64,000 nt of DNA from the NCBI GenBank assembly GCA_013400155.1, contig VXBM01001310.1, positions 112,040 to 176,039 on the forward strand, read 5' to 3'. How positions within the stretch are numbered: position 1 is the stretch's first letter; each line of letters starts with the position of its first letter. Source of the DNA: Helopsaltes ochotensis (taxonomy: Eukaryota; Chordata; Aves; Passeriformes; Locustellidae). The translations under genes were made by a program, and so were the position numbers. The notes beneath the pieces were generated by a model. The model did no database searches and was not told the DNA's origin. It saw only the letters and a list, made by a program, of their open reading frames with translations. Shown here one piece after another: positions 25,769 through 39,800 of this stretch.

Positions 25769-26105
25769 GAATCTGAAAATATAATAATAAAAGCTAAGGC
25801 ATCACCTCAAGTCCCACCTTGCAATCTTTTATAACTGCAGTTGTATTATCCTCTCTACCCAGACTTAGAAAAGGGAACTTCATATATAATTTTGTGGGTT
25901 TTTTTGTTTGGTTGTTTGGTCGGTTGTTTTGTTGGTTTGTTTGTTCACTTACTAAAAAATGTAAAGGGGAATGCAGATATTCCAAGTATAATATAAGTCT
26001 GAGATAGATAAAATTTAAAAACCTTTAATTACACATTAAATATTATGTAAATGGTTGTATTAAGAGTGTTAATATTCCAGATTGTATAATTGATGTACTG
26101 TTATC
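25769..26105. other. Spacer with TTTG-rich tract
   Basis: It holds a T/G-rich simple tract at about 25891-25945 (TTTG and TTGG units). The rest is AT-rich with no recognised feature. Confidence 0.55.
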
Positions 26106-27010
26106 TGTTGTATTGTTGATTTAAAATGTACTGTATTGGATCTCGAGGTGGTTTCTTTTGTTGGTTTGTTGTTTTGGTTTTTTTTTTGTCCCCTGGAGCC
26201 TTGGTGGACGCCCCCAGCCACCCGCCCTGGTGGCTCCACTGCCCCGCTGTGGCGGCTCCACTGCCCCACTGTGGCGGCTCCACTGCCCCGCTCCAGCGGC
26301 TCCAGTGGCTCTGCTGCCCCCACTGCTCCACTGCTGCTGCCTCCCGTGCAGCCCGCCCCACTGCTGCCACTGCCGCAGCCGCTTCACTTTCCATCCTTGG
26401 CACAACTCCCCGCCTGCTCATCCGTCCGGTCCTTGCTGCGCTGGGGCCGCCCCACCGCCACCGCCGCTGCCGCCCACCCCAACAACCTTGTTCCTAGCCT
26501 TGCTGCCACGTGGCTGTCGCCATTTCACAGTCGCGCTGACACTGTCCCACCCATCCTCCGCCCACTTCCCCTCCAGTCTCCTGCCGACCTGCCGAGGCTG
26601 CCACCCATATGCCAATTAATGAAGCTCCCAAGAGACCCTGCTGCAGCTGGAAATGCAATCTGCATTGCAAGACCCTCATCCCGCTGTCTCCCCTCAAAAT
26701 TTAAAACTATAAAGGACAGTACTGAGTAGGCAAGACACCAGGGCACCTGCAGGCCACTCACTGACTGCTCTGACTATTGCCATGACTTAAAAAGAGACTG
26801 ACGGAGGGGAACACCCCCCCAGGATGAGCCAGATGATTGAGCACCTGGGGCTCCCGTGAGGGCGGTCTCCCGACTCTGCAAGTACACAAGCAAAGCTGAA
26901 AGGAACCTCCTCTGAGGCAGAGCAAACAGCAAAGGCACCCCTACCCCAAGCCACCCCAGATAAAGAGCTGGTTAATAAAGGCAATTAAAGGAGCAAATAA
27001 ATCTCCTGCC
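26106..27010 (+). mobile_element. Putative LTR with unusually GC-rich U3, plus orientation
   Basis: The segment opens TGTTGTATTGTTGATTT, similar to the start of the LTR at 47002 (TGTTGTATCGTGTTATT). A long CpG- and C-rich block follows at 26190-26620, then a TATA-like AACTATAAAGGAC at 26704-26716 and AATAAA signals at about 26973 and 26995. The TATA-to-poly(A) distance (about 270-290 bases) fits a long R region. The sharp composition change from AT-rich flanks and the order of signals suggest a retroviral LTR or similar element. The 3' end is not fixed, no target-site duplication was found and the family is unknown. An alternative is a decayed GC-rich host promoter or CpG island. Confidence 0.5.
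26232..26297. repeat. 22-bp GC-rich tandem repeat, three units
   Basis: Three adjacent 22-bp units begin at 26232, 26254 and 26276, each starting GGCTCCACTGCCCC. They differ mainly in their last eight bases. A fourth, degraded unit begins at 26298. The array lies in the GC-rich part of the putative LTR. Confidence 0.85.
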
Positions 27011-27909
27011 CGTGATTTATTTACTTCAAGTCCACCATGGGCCCCCAGGTTTTGCTAAGAAGCACAGGAGTACATTTTACTAACTCATCTTTCTGAGATA
27101 TTATGTGTCCCAATTCAAACTGGCTGAGTGCACATGTACTCCCATGACTGGTGGTTAATAAAACAACAAATGCAGTGGATACTTCAGCGACTTTCTCATT
27201 TGCTACCTGGAACCATTCAGAGAGAGCTGATGTTATGGATGTTGTATTCATGTTGTCTGTCAGGTCTGAAGAACATCTCCTTCTGTCTAGGTAAATCCTG
27301 GTTGGGTGTTTTGTCATCTGTGTGCCACGCTGTCATGGGCCTAGAGGGTCTCTTGCTTTATGAACATGTTGATTATTTCAACTCTCTTAATTCAAACTGT
27401 GCGTCTACAGCTGTTCCTTAAAGGACTATTAATTTTTAAAACATGGAAAATTTCCATATTCACCATTATTTTAGCAAAAAGGAACGAAATGTACATATTC
27501 CATGTAGGCTGTTCATTAATTCCCCAAGCAAATGTACCCGTTAGCTTTACCATTTCACTCAAATTTGCCTGTTTTGTGCAAAGAAAATATATTGAGCTAT
27601 GATCCTGACAACTGCAGTTATGAAAACATATTTAATGTTGATATTAAAATTAGTCTTAAAATATTACTGTGCAGCTAGTTGGTCAGAATATGCAGAGAAA
27701 CATATTCTGTTTTGACACACACAGCTGCACAAATAAATTACCTATGAATTTGTAATTTTATCTTTGGAATTTTTCTTGAGGGACATGGGTGAACACTCTT
27801 AGTAGTCTGAATCATATTCTTTTCTGCAAAATATTACTGAAAATTAGGTTGTTGATTCTTTAAATAACAATAGCAGAAGGAGCAAATAGAACCAATTAAT
27901 CTTTATGAG

Positions 27910-27964
27910 CAGATCGATTTATCATAGTTAGCTCTAGATAGATTTATCATGGTTATCTGCTCAT
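27910..27964. repeat. Diverged two-unit tandem duplication (~26 bp unit)
   Basis: The core GATTTATCATAGTTAGCTC is followed by GATTTATCATGGTTATCTGC, two copies of one unit with a few changes. Confidence 0.6.
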
Positions 27965-28545
27965 ACTGCATTCATATCAACCTCTGGAAATAAATTTAGG
28001 GGAGAACCACTGCTCAGCTGACTTCCACTTTGATGCATCTTGCAGGTGTTGCCACTTTCATGCCTCCAAAGATACTGAAAGAAAAGAGGAGTGGGGAAGG
28101 GTTTTTATCATGGTTACTAAAGCTTGAGGACACATGTAAGACTTGGCTTCACAAGAATCTCTCTCCCAAGAGGCTGTGGAACAGCTGCAGCAGGACAGGA
28201 ACTGAGTCTCCAGCAGATTTAGGCTGTTCTTCTAATGAAGGGAGACTTCATTAGCTTACGAATTGTAGAACCTGCTCTGACTTGGACCTGGGTTAGGCAA
28301 GTTCTTGAGGGAGTTGATTTTGGAGCAGCTGGGATTGCACAGTGGCACATGCTTCTCAGGTACCCCCAAGCATGTGGTTATCCAAATGGGTCTTTTGGTT
28401 TCACTGTCCAGTATCCCATGAAAATCAGACTTTATTTAAGAACTCCTGTCTGTGTTCTTGCAAACTGGCTTAGCCAATTGAAACAGGAACATGCGTTGAA
28501 GTTGGCAGAATCTGTATTTGACTGTGAACCAAGGCCACTGAAAAG

Positions 28546-28637
28546 NNNNNNNNNNNNNNNNNNNNNNNNNNNNNNNNNNNNNNNNNNNNNNNNNNNNNNN
28601 NNNNNNNNNNNNNNNNNNNNNNNNNNNNNNNNNNNNN
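28546..28637. other. Assembly gap (92 N)
   Basis: Ninety-two undetermined bases. The flanks (AAGGCCACTGAAAAG and TTACATATACTGG) are ordinary unique-looking sequence. Confidence 0.99.
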
Positions 28638-30269
28638 TTACATATACTGGAAGTGAGGCTAAGGTATTGGGAAGCAATCAAGGAAAAAATCCACATGAAT
28701 CCTTTTTTACACAATTTTTAAGGTGCACATTTTGGAGTAGAGTCCAGTAGCTCATGTGAGTGGTACCAAAGACTGAAGATGTAGTAATTCATGTTTTTCA
28801 TCCCGGGTATAAGTCAAAATTACAAGTGCTTCAAATCTTGGCTGAGATGTGCTGCTCTTTACAATGAAAAATGCCCTGTAACCACAGCCTTATTTATCTT
28901 AGTAGGTGGCAGAAAGAGCTGGTAAAATACATTTTGTTGAAAATTTTTTATTATTTATCAAAAATATCCTATCATATTTATATTAAAAGGGTTGACTGAA
29001 GCGCTGAGTTCCTAAATGCAAAGGATTTAATTGTCCACGGGCTCCTGAAACCTTTTCCCTCAGAGTTCTGAAAAATCTCATTCAAACTCATTACTTTCAC
29101 TGTAATATAGAATTTTTTGCACATTCAAAGTTTAAAATGGATTGAATTTAACAGCATACTGAGTAGAAGTTTTTTGTTTGGACATACTAGCTATGAAAAG
29201 TATCTAAAAAAAGTAGTTCCTTTTATGAAAGCTCTTCAGACACGCTCCAGTCAATAAATATTTTCTAGAAAGAAAAGAGCTCAAGTGCTCTGAACAAATT
29301 TACCTATACAAGGTGAATGAAAAAGTATTGAATTTTTTATTAATAAGTTAGGTAATATATAGAAATGATATAACCTAAAATAGTGGAATAGAAATTTCAG
29401 TAGATTTTTTTTTGGCAATTATGCAGTAACTTGCCTGGGCATGCAACCTTTGCACCAGCAGGGCACACACTCATATTTCCTTGGGATAAGAATGTGGAGT
29501 GAGCAACCACTACCAAATGCAGTGAGAATTTACCCCCAGTTTCTGCAATTGTTATTTCTGGGAACTTTACCAGAAACCTGTTTTATTTAAATTTACCAGG
29601 TACAGTTATACCTTCCTTACATTAACCATTGTATAACACTGACTTTACAAACACTGAGAACTAACACCCTTGACCTTTAAAATGGAGGTGAAGTTGGGGA
29701 AGTTTCAGTCTTGAGCCATATGCTAAGGTCATTGACATAAACCCAGAGAAAGGTCATCTGTGGCTATGCACGGATGAAGTCTGGAGAATGTGGTGCAAAT
29801 GTGCATTTTGGCTGTGTGTGTGGCTTGGTTTCATTATTTGCTTTCAGTACAAAATAGTCCTAAAAATTTTGGACCAATGTGTATCTCAATATGTGTTGGT
29901 TACACTGCTGAAGTCATACAGATACACTGAGAAAAGGGAAATTCTTGAATTTCTCCTAGAGTAGTAGTGGTGATCCCCTTGAAATCTGATGTCTGACACA
30001 TCAAGTTTTGCCCTATTCCCTTATTTTTAAACATAATGAATATATGACATGACATTTCACTTGCTTTTTGCTGTAATTGCATCATTTCTGTTGGCATGGA
30101 CATCATAATTTTGACACAAGTTCCAGATGATTTACCATAAGGATTCTGCTGTTTTTAGTCATAATAGGTAAAATAGATGCCAAATAAATCATGTGAGGCT
30201 AATTTTATAATTCCCTCATCCTAAATCTGTTTATTTCATTAATGGTTGAAGATAAGGAGTTTCACTTGT

Positions 30270-30841
30270 TGTTATAAGCGAAAATAGCCGAATTGTTTTA
30301 TATTAAGGAATTTATTAATACAAATTTGATTACAAGAAACAAAACTCCACCACCAAAGAAAAAAATAAAAGATGCAGAGCCCCGGGGTGTCTGCACCGGT
30401 GAACGAGGTCGGAATTCCCAATCTATCTGGCAAACAGTTTCCTTCCCTGTTCACGAAATCGGTCACTGAAGCTAGGGTTTTTATCCAGTTTTCCGGCAAA
30501 ATTAGGGATGCAAATTCTTTCAGCTGGTCTGATATCGGAGCCTCTTGAATTCAAATAGTTAATTTGTTCCTCGTCTGGCAATGTTGTCCCGGTGACTTCT
30601 GAGATGTTGTCCCTGCGTCTGGCTCCTCGAAGTTATCTCGTTCAGATGCAAACGAATTCCTTTGTTCCTCCCCCTCCTCACGTCTGGGTCTTTCCGATAT
30701 CTCTTAATGTTATCTCCCTGGGGTGGGGTGGTGTTCAAATGCTAATGAAGTCTCTCTCCCGGAGTTTTCCAACCCAAGTTTCCACATCAGTTTGGTATTT
30801 TTATTTTGTTTCATTCAACTCCCAATATATGAATTATTACA
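30270..30841 (-). mobile_element. Solo LTR, ERVK-like, minus orientation
   Basis: Read on the minus strand the 3' end is TTTTCGCTTATAACA, preceded by AATAAA exactly 47 bases before the end (plus 30311-30316). A TATA-like GGATAAAAACCC lies at about plus 30480-30491. The R-like block (CGTTCACCGG, then CCCCGGGGCTC) closely matches CGTTCACCAGG and CCGGGGCTCGG in the LTR at 41351-41996, which also has AATAAA 47 bases before a TTTATAACA end. The 5' boundary (about 30841, giving a TGTAATAATTC start) is uncertain and no target-site duplication is evident. Confidence 0.7.
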
Positions 30842-33800
30842 TGCATGAATTAATTCTTAACTTTCCCCATAACTCTTGCTGTATGTGGAAGGTGAGTTTT
30901 ATATATGTAGAGATGCCTGGGTGTGAATCTCTGTACTTAGATCTATCTGTAAACTAGAGAGATAAAGTTAACATTTTTTTGTATATCTATTTGTGCCAGT
31001 AATGTAATTAATGTCTCCTTGCATTAAAAAGAAAACAAAATTATAAGAGTTCATATACAAGCATTCAAATATATTTATTAATATAGCAAACATTTTGCCT
31101 GCATTCTCCAAAACTATATTTCTGTTTGGTCCAGTATTTTACTCCAATATCACACTTCTGGACACCATCATCTGCATCAAAAATGGAACAAATCTACCTC
31201 TAGAAAAATCAGTTTAAAAGCCAACAGTTCTCCAAACATACTCTCTTGTCCTATGTAGTGGTGTAACCATGTCCAAACCGATACTGGGACTAGTTCAGGC
31301 GTACGCTAAGCCTCCAGTCATGTTTGACAAAATTTGGAAGTAATGTTAATTGGAATGGGCCAAATACCACTTTAGGGACCTTTTTGTCAATGTCATGGTT
31401 GTGGTAGTTGTATTGTCCCACCACGAAGATTCTTTGGATGCCTTTTATTTAGTAGTAGATGTGTAGCCCCTCATTCCACAAACATTCTTCCAGGAGGACT
31501 CTGTGTTCAGTCCAACGGGATCTGTGGCTGGGTAGCAGACCCATATTGCTGGCTGACCTAGAAGCCTGGCCCTCAGGGGTTTCAAGAAGAACCCAGTGCC
31601 TAAATAATCCTAGAAACAAGAGCACTCTGCACAGCAGGGCTGGGAGTTTTAGATTAGTGGGAATTTCTCACCTCTCTCCCAGCTTTCACAGTTTTGTAGA
31701 TGTGTGCAACCAAAGGCATTCTGTTTTCATTATTTTGCAAATTCACAGGTCATTCTTTAGAGTAATTTGTGAGAATTTGCATGAAGAATTTGCATCAACA
31801 AACCAGTGACAGTAGCAGAGATGATAAATCCCAGGTAGAAGTGATGGAGAGAAGAAAGGGTGCCTATTGAAAAGCAAAAGTGCTGGCACAGACAAGACAG
31901 GGTTAGAAAGCACCTTCTGCGCCTTTCCTGTCTTTCTATTATTTGCACATAAGCACTTTTAGATCAGGAAACTGTAAGTGTTCCCTTGCTCATTACAAAA
32001 GATTCAAGAGACTAAAGGTCAACAGGTAAACTTGCAAAACATTTTCACAGGCTGAATTCATGTGATTAGAAGGAGTTAGTGTATGGGAATGGAAAGAGGT
32101 TCTAGCAGCAGTTTTCCTGTTAGGGAAGGATAGAAAATGAATGCAGAAAAATATTCAAGATCTGTTGGATGATTTTTCTTTACTGTTATGATGTTCTTTA
32201 CCTTCCTCTTCATTTTATGGGAAATACAAATACTGAATTTTGAAATATTTTGCTAGAAATACACTGAATGTAGGAGGTAAATAAAGACAGAAATGGGAGC
32301 AGGATACAGTTGATAGGAAAGTTAGAGAACAAAAAACAATATGCAGAAACTTCTCATATAAATGAAAATTTAAAAACATGAACTTAGAGTCGTGGCAGTT
32401 TTATAACTTTGAACAGTAACGTCCATATCATGCGCAATATCAGATCCCTGTAATACAAACCAAACAATATCAAGAGGGTGGTTTCTAACTTGTATGCATC
32501 AATTGGAATCTAACTTGAACTTTAAACTTGTATGCATCAGTTTTATTTTGGACTTGTTTCTAACTCAAACTGATGTAATGATGGACCTCACACATTTACC
32601 AATGCACTACAATCTGATAGTCAAGAACCCTGTCATTTCAAAGTTGCCAAATTCAACCTAAGAAAGGGCAGATTAAATTGTAGAGACTGGTCTTGATTCT
32701 CCTTCTTGGACATATCTACCACCAGCATGGAAATTCTGTGAAAAAATAGGAAGTAAATTATTTAGGATTAATCAAATGGGTAGTGTCTTAGTCAAGTCCT
32801 AGGGCTGAAAAAAGCTGCAAAAGCTGGGAGAGAAGTGAGAAATTCCTACTAATCTAAAACTCTCAAATGCCTAGAGATTATTTAAACAGATTGTTAACTG
32901 CTCTTTGTTTTAGTTGGCTTTTCCTTGGCAGTTGTCATGGTCACTATTCCCATTATTTCATGTGCATTACAGAAGAAACCTTTGCAAAACCGTAGAAGTA
33001 GGATTGCTACCACATCATTAATGTGCTGCTTTACAGTGTGCTTTCCACACACAAGGAAGAAACCTCTCTCAGGGGATTTAATCAGTAATTCCTGTAGCCT
33101 CCTCTCCACCACCCTGCTTTTCTCCAATTTGGGCAAAGTCTGGCACAGGCAGTCTCTTGATGTGTTAGGCCACTAGTCTCAGCATCCCCTTTGGTGCCAG
33201 TTTATTTATGGGATAATGAATTAGAGACAGTTAATGCCTGTGTACCTCTCGCAAGTTAGAAGCCAAGCTTCTATTGAGTGGTTTTTAGAAGTATTTGTCA
33301 GAAGTATTCACTGTCATATGCAAGTGTATTTTTTCTTACTGTCTGCAAAGTCCTTTTTAAAAATCCTGCTTGGTTTTCATTATCCTTGGGCATTATTTTC
33401 ACATTTTTAGTGTAGCAAAGGATTTCTTTTGCTATTTTAATTTGTGTAAGAGTGCCCACTCCCCAAGAAGATACTATGCCAGAGCTGTATGCCTGGATGA
33501 TATACTCCAGTTAGGCACAAGCTATGCCATCATTTTAGACAGTTACTGTATTATTGAGTCTATATTCAACTTGGTCCTGAAAAATTAAGAAAGCTGACTG
33601 GATGAAAAATAAATCTACAAGCCAAAAGTAGTTCCAAAAGTAGAAAGAAAGGGTCTGAATCTTGCAGCTGATTGCTTTTTTGTTAGTATAGCAGGAGTCA
33701 CATCAGCACAATGCCAGGGCCTGGCCTGTGAAGATAGAATGGAAGATACCTCCTCTAATGCAGAGTGCACAAGCAGAAGGTGCAAAGGCATAAAGGCATT

Positions 33801-36800
33801 TGCTGCAGAGAAGCAGAAAGGTGACAATGTAGTTGGGTGATGTGGGAGTGATGGGAGGAGGTCTCCATAAGTGTCCAGGCAGTTTATATGCCTTTAATTC
33901 TAGCTACCTATTCTGAGCAGCACAGACATGGAAAGGGAAGTGGGTGAGAATTTTGTCATTGCAGGTCCCTCTCCTGAGTGTGATTTTCTTTGAGATTGTG
34001 CTTGTTCTTTGGTGCCTGGTAAGCAGGACTAATCAGCTTAGTGAGCCAGCAAGGGGAGTGTCACCTTTGGTGGCTGGTATCAGAGCTCCAGGTATTCCAC
34101 TTGGGAATGTTTGCATGGAAGGTCCTCCACCACTTCTTGGGATCTTCTGCTGGATAACAGCTGCATAAAAGTCTCCTGCAGCATCAGTAGCCCTGGTTTT
34201 ATGAGAAGGAAATGAAGTCTTTTTGTGCACAGCTGTGGCCTTGCTCAGAGTTGCTATGCTGCCAGTGGTGCAAACAGCAGGTACTGACGTGGGAGGAGGA
34301 GTCTGAGCACTGGAAAGTGAGATAGTTCAAATGAAATAATGAGCTACGCATTCCAAAGGGGCCACTGATTTTGGATGCCCTACTTTTTAGGTGTTGAGAC
34401 GTGTAATAGCTTGACAAAATTCACAGAGGGATTAGAAGCTTCCACTGAAGTGAAAATGAGTACTCGTTTCTGCATTGTTATGCACAAAAGGAAAATAACA
34501 AGAGTCATATATGGCTATTTGAGAGATGAATGTTTCAAATCAGAAGAACATTTTTAGAATAGTAAAAAGACACATAATCACTGTAGGAGGGCTGAGATTA
34601 AAAAAGGAAAAAAAGGATGGTAACATTTGTGGGGTAATAAAATATTTGTGAGTTCAATTACATTATAGCTAATAAAATTAGCACTTAATAATTAATTATT
34701 AATTCTTAAATACTACTGTGACTTACCACTGGAAAAGTCAATTTATGTCTCTGTATTTAGTGAGCCTGCTATGCTTCTCTATAGGAGAAGATAACTACTG
34801 ATGTATATAGATCATCATCTGTATTTGCTGCAAGCAGTTGTTCTGCAGTTTGGAGAGGTACTGACTGTTTTCCCAAAATGTTCAGTGTGGGCCTGAGTTC
34901 CACCCATGGCTTTCTCCGTGCATGCATGGAGCTGCAATGCAGTCTTTTAGAGCATAGATTACTCATTTAGGATGCATGTGTATTATACATGCCATTGCGC
35001 TGACCTTTCCCATCCCTTCCTTCTGTTTCATTTGGCTTGTGCAGAGAATATCCTTGGGGTTTGTCTTCTTTGTCAGTCAAACAAGGGTACAAGGCTGCTT
35101 TGAAATGTAGATTTGCCCACTTTTCCTTTTTCTCTTTTTCAGAAGTATTGCTTGGGTGCAGGCTGAGAGATGTTCTTGGGTGTATAGTTCCATGTATTTT
35201 GTGCTGTATTGCAGGCTGCCCTCATCCTGGATGAGTTGGACATGGACAGAACACAGGAATGTGCTGTTCTCCCTGCCATAGAGAACTGTCTTTCCAAGAA
35301 CAACATGGCCTTGAGTGATGCCTAGAACTGTGAAGCAGAATATATTTGCCCAGAACCTTGATTTTTTCTGTTGAGTTTTTTTCTCAACCTGGTATCGTGG
35401 GTGGTGGCAGAAGGTTGCCAGAAATACTTGAAAAAAAGGGCTCAGATGCTACAGCTCTCCTCTCTTAGGTCTCTGTGCAGTAGATATAGAAGAACTTACC
35501 CATATCTGCCATACCTGCACCACTGCATCTTTGCCTGGGACTTACAGGAGGACCCTAGTGAAACATTATATGATTGAAAAGATTAGACATGTGTCCAGAC
35601 AGCTGAACTGCACAAAGATGGGTAACAGGTCTAAATATACTGTTAATATACTGCATCATCACCATTATGCACAAAGCATGTATGTAATATACATATATAA
35701 TTAGCTGATTATAGAAGCAATATCTTTGATACTCAAGCTCTGTGTGCTTGACATAGAATCGTGATTTCAGTTGTCAGCTTGATGTTTTAATGTCAAGTGG
35801 GTTTTATTTGACAAGTTCTACTCAGGCAACTTATTCTTAATAAATAGCTGAGCATGAAAATAAGGTTTCTTGTTATCAGCAAAGTGGACCTAAGGAACCT
35901 GTTGTTACACTCCAATGGAATTTCTAAAGGAATTAGTTAATGATTTCTCTAAAACCAGATTTCTCTAAAACCATTTTATCCACACTCAGGATGATGAACA
36001 TCTTTACAGAACAGGATAGCACAGCTTGGGTCTAGTGTAGTTAAATTATGGAGAGGCATTGTTGTAGCCCAGTATAGTCAGGTTGTATATGGTGGCTTTT
36101 CATCTGATTGAAAGAATTGCTCAGATTTCTCTACCTGTTGAGTCTGCATTGTTTTTGAGAACAGCAATAAATGCTAACAACTTTTAAATTCTGCAAGGGT
36201 TTGCACTGAGTCCTTATATTCTTTCATTGTTTAGGAATGGGTTACTTACCATGTTCTTTATTTTTTAAACTACTGGTAAGAAAATAAATGTATCCTCCGA
36301 ACCTGGAGGTTAGTATTAGGAGTTTAATGAGCACTGATTACAATATATTTGTGTCTCATTTAGTGTGCTGCCATTGAAATACGCACATTAAAACGTTCTT
36401 TTTATTAAGATATCCCCTTCATAACACAGTGAGAGATTATAGTTATTTGTGACAAATCCTTTGCAAGGTATTGTATATATAGCTATGCCTAAAGTAATTA
36501 ATGTAAAATAGATTTAAAGGGAAAGCATTTGTGTGTCAACATTTCATTTACTTTCTTTGCCTTACTGGGAACAGAGAAAGCCAGCCTTGTTTCTGTTTCT
36601 GAAACAAGATACATATGGTGCATGACTCACCATTTTGGGGAATGCTGAGCAATACGTAAACTTGGGTACACACACTGTAATTCTTCCAAAAGAAGGATGA
36701 CTATGGCACGGAGCTGAATTAAGTATGGATCAATTAAGCTATTTCTCTCTTTTTTTTTTTCCACTGCTGTTTACTATATATAAGGAGCATACTTTAAAAC

Positions 36801-39800
36801 TGATTCTTTTACCCAATTGAAACATGCAGTGGTTATCTATATATTTCAAAACAAGACCCAAAATATTTCTTTCCTAAAATAGAACTGATACATCAGAAAA
36901 AAACCCAAAAACCATTTCAAGACGATTAAGGCTCTCTGGAAATTTTTGCCTTGATCATGTCTTTTATTCATGGCAAACATTATTACTCCTGAACACATTC
37001 ATTGTAAAAGAATGCTTTACTGAGATGATTATATTATCTAAGTCCTAGAAGGAGTAAATTTTAAATCATTATATTTGCTTAAGCCTAGCTGGTACATGGG
37101 GGTAAGGATTTCCTCATATTTTAGGCACTTATATTATACTCATATAGTCTAATAAAAAATAATGGATATAATGCCAAAAAGAATATAAGAATATAATGGA
37201 AACAATATAAGAAATATAAATTTCACCTGTTTATTTTTCCCTTAAGATATAAAATCTACTGTGAGTATTATGGAATGTCACTATCCAAAACGCTTGGAGA
37301 GCAGAAGGGACCAATCAGGTCACGGAGAATTAGATACAAATAATTCCTTTCTCTTTTTTTTTCTTTTTTTTTTTTTTTTTTTTTTTTTTTCCTTTTTTTT
37401 TTTTTTTTTTTTTTTTTTTGTTTGAAATGGACTTGCTGAGAGAAGTAAGTTGGTAGTTGCTGTTCATTTTCTGAGTAACAAGTCCACCACAATTGACACT
37501 TATGGCATCTTTTCTCTTGCTGTTCACAGCTTGATATCTGTGGAGGGGAGAGGGAGATTGTTGTATTTTTGGAACCCTCAGTGACAGCATTTCTGAGCAT
37601 TCTTTTAGCCTCCATGAATGTTGAGTTCCCATGTTGATGGGAGAGAAGGGCACTTTGAGAGCAGATGAATCCCTCCAGTATCCTATGAAACTTAGTGCAC
37701 AGGTATCCTACACTTGTGGGATCCTACACATGGATACACACGGATCTTACATATGGTTAGTATGGGAGCATACAATGCTTTGGATATTGCTGAAAACAGC
37801 AAGCTAAATTTCTACTTGCTACATTTATTTTCAGAAGCTCAGAATGTGTTTTTTTGGTTGAGGAATGTAAAAACTCACAAAAGCAGAGGGCATGGCAGCT
37901 GTGTGCTCAGGTTCTTTGAGTTATGGCTATGCTGTGCTCGTTGTAGACAGGTGTTGGCTTTACCAGAAGCTGAAGATAAAACCCTTGAGTTTCTCTATTA
38001 AAATGCAATCAGAGATGAGTCATCAACCTTGTTTTTCTTGTTAGGAGCTATTTACATTGTGCTGGGTACAGCTGCTCTGTCTACAGTTGGTGCCAAGCAC
38101 AGTGTCAGCTGCCAGCTCTGTTGGGTCAGAAAAGGACAAATTAAGGATCAGAACAACTGGTTTTGTAAAGCTGAAAATTGGACTTGCAAAAGACCATTCA
38201 TTGATCTGGTGTCAGCAGGGAAAGACATTTAGTAGAAAGGTCTGTGTGAGGATCTGTTTGTGCTTTGCAAGAGTGTGGAAATGTGTGTGTGGTTTCCCTC
38301 ATTCCTCCAAGTAAAGTGATATCCCCATCCTGCCCACAACCTGCTATGGCACCCTCACCACCAGCCCCATTTTCCTTCTGTCCAGAAGCTTCTTTCATGA
38401 GAATTGTTTTCCCGTAAACTGTTGCCTGACCTCAACAAACTAAGAGGAAATGGAGAAATGTTTTATGAGAAACCTCTTATCTTTTTCACTAAGATATGTG
38501 GCTTCAATGCTGAATATCTTATTTATTTAACTCAGCATTTCCATTAGAGTAATAAGAATAGGAGGAGTTTCTTAATAAATGTTTTTTCAGTTCCATGGGA
38601 ATTCCATTGACAGCCATTCTTCAAAAGTCCTTTAAAAAGGATAAGCTTTTGCCAACATCTCCTGTGGTTAAAACTGTCTCAGTCTGGTTTTGTATTGCAT
38701 CTGTGCTTGATGATCCCTTTTAATTTTCCTTCCTTTAAAGGAGATATTTTTCCCTTGGCAATGCATAATTGAAACCTCTCAACTCTGCAAGACAAAATGA
38801 AAACTTTGTCAGAATTTTCAAAGTGTTGATGTTGATGTTATTCAGGACTCTTGTGTATTATGATCAAATAGTTTTGTGCTCCTCATCAGTTGTTTTGCTT
38901 TACCTGCATAATGCTGTATAATTCAACAAAGTTGATAGGTGGTGGGTAGTGGCTTGTAAGCAGGCCTAACTGGTCTGTATGCTCCATTTAACTTAATATT
39001 CCATGCCACTAAGCTCTTTATCCCTGCTCTGACCTGCCTATTTACAGAAAAATTGTGTTGTTTTTGAAAACCCTTCTTGTATTTTAAAAATGAACTTTTG
39101 GATTCTTCCCTGGTTTAACTTAGGGAAAAAAAAAAACAACTCTGCAAAATAAATCAGGGACAATTATATCCCTATGAGAACATTAGCCAGCCATGGAAAA
39201 CCAAGAAGCTCTGAACTGGAATGCAGGACTGTGTTATTGCTGATTGTGGGGATAGAAAAGATTTATATTTGGGGATGTGAGGCTCTTCAAGAAGCAGAGT
39301 GGCCTATGGCATGAATTTGTATCCTCATAAACTCTCTGTCTTTGGCAGTGAATTCAAAGGCAGCATTTCCACAGGGGGTGAGTGCTACAGAAGCTATTTT
39401 TAGCTGTGCAGATATTTCTGCTATTTTTCGGTGGGTGCTGACATCTGTGCTACTCTAATGGGCTCGCAGAATGCTGCCTGTGTCCAACAGCATCTGTGTG
39501 TGTTTTGAGAGGCGCAGTTTTGCCCTCACCAATGGTGGGAATCAGAGTATTGATGTTTGTTGGCTTGAACTTGGTTCTTGGACGGAGGATACTATTTAGA
39601 AATGTTGCATGTTGAAAACTACAGCTGAAGGGGGCCGTGGACACAGTTCTGTGTGAACAGAAGCTCGGTCTGCTTAAAAATTTACAAGGGGCGAGTGTAC
39701 ATCTGTTAGTCTGCACTTGTGTCCTTGGTGCATCATTCTGGAGATGTAGAGGATATTCTGGCAGATCTCACAGAAAGTGGGCATTCAACATTGTTAGCAT

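Larger units (their letters stand above)
27011..30269. other. Non-coding DNA with assembly gap, no gene recognised
   Basis: No exon or known repeat is recognised. It includes a small tandem duplication at about 27910-27964 and the 92-base N gap. Open frames crossing the gap are meaningless. Confidence 0.55.

Noticed and set aside
26136..26729. 197-codon open frame, the longest in the window
   Set aside because: It lies wholly in the C-rich putative LTR, has Pro/Ala/Leu low complexity, and overlaps long frames in other phases and on the other strand. The openness comes from base composition.
28235..28750. 171-codon frame and two antisense frames
   Set aside because: They run through the 92-N gap, so their continuity is artificial.
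37268..37653. Lysine-rich frames
   Set aside because: Translations of the T-rich tract at 37347-37419 on the minus strand.
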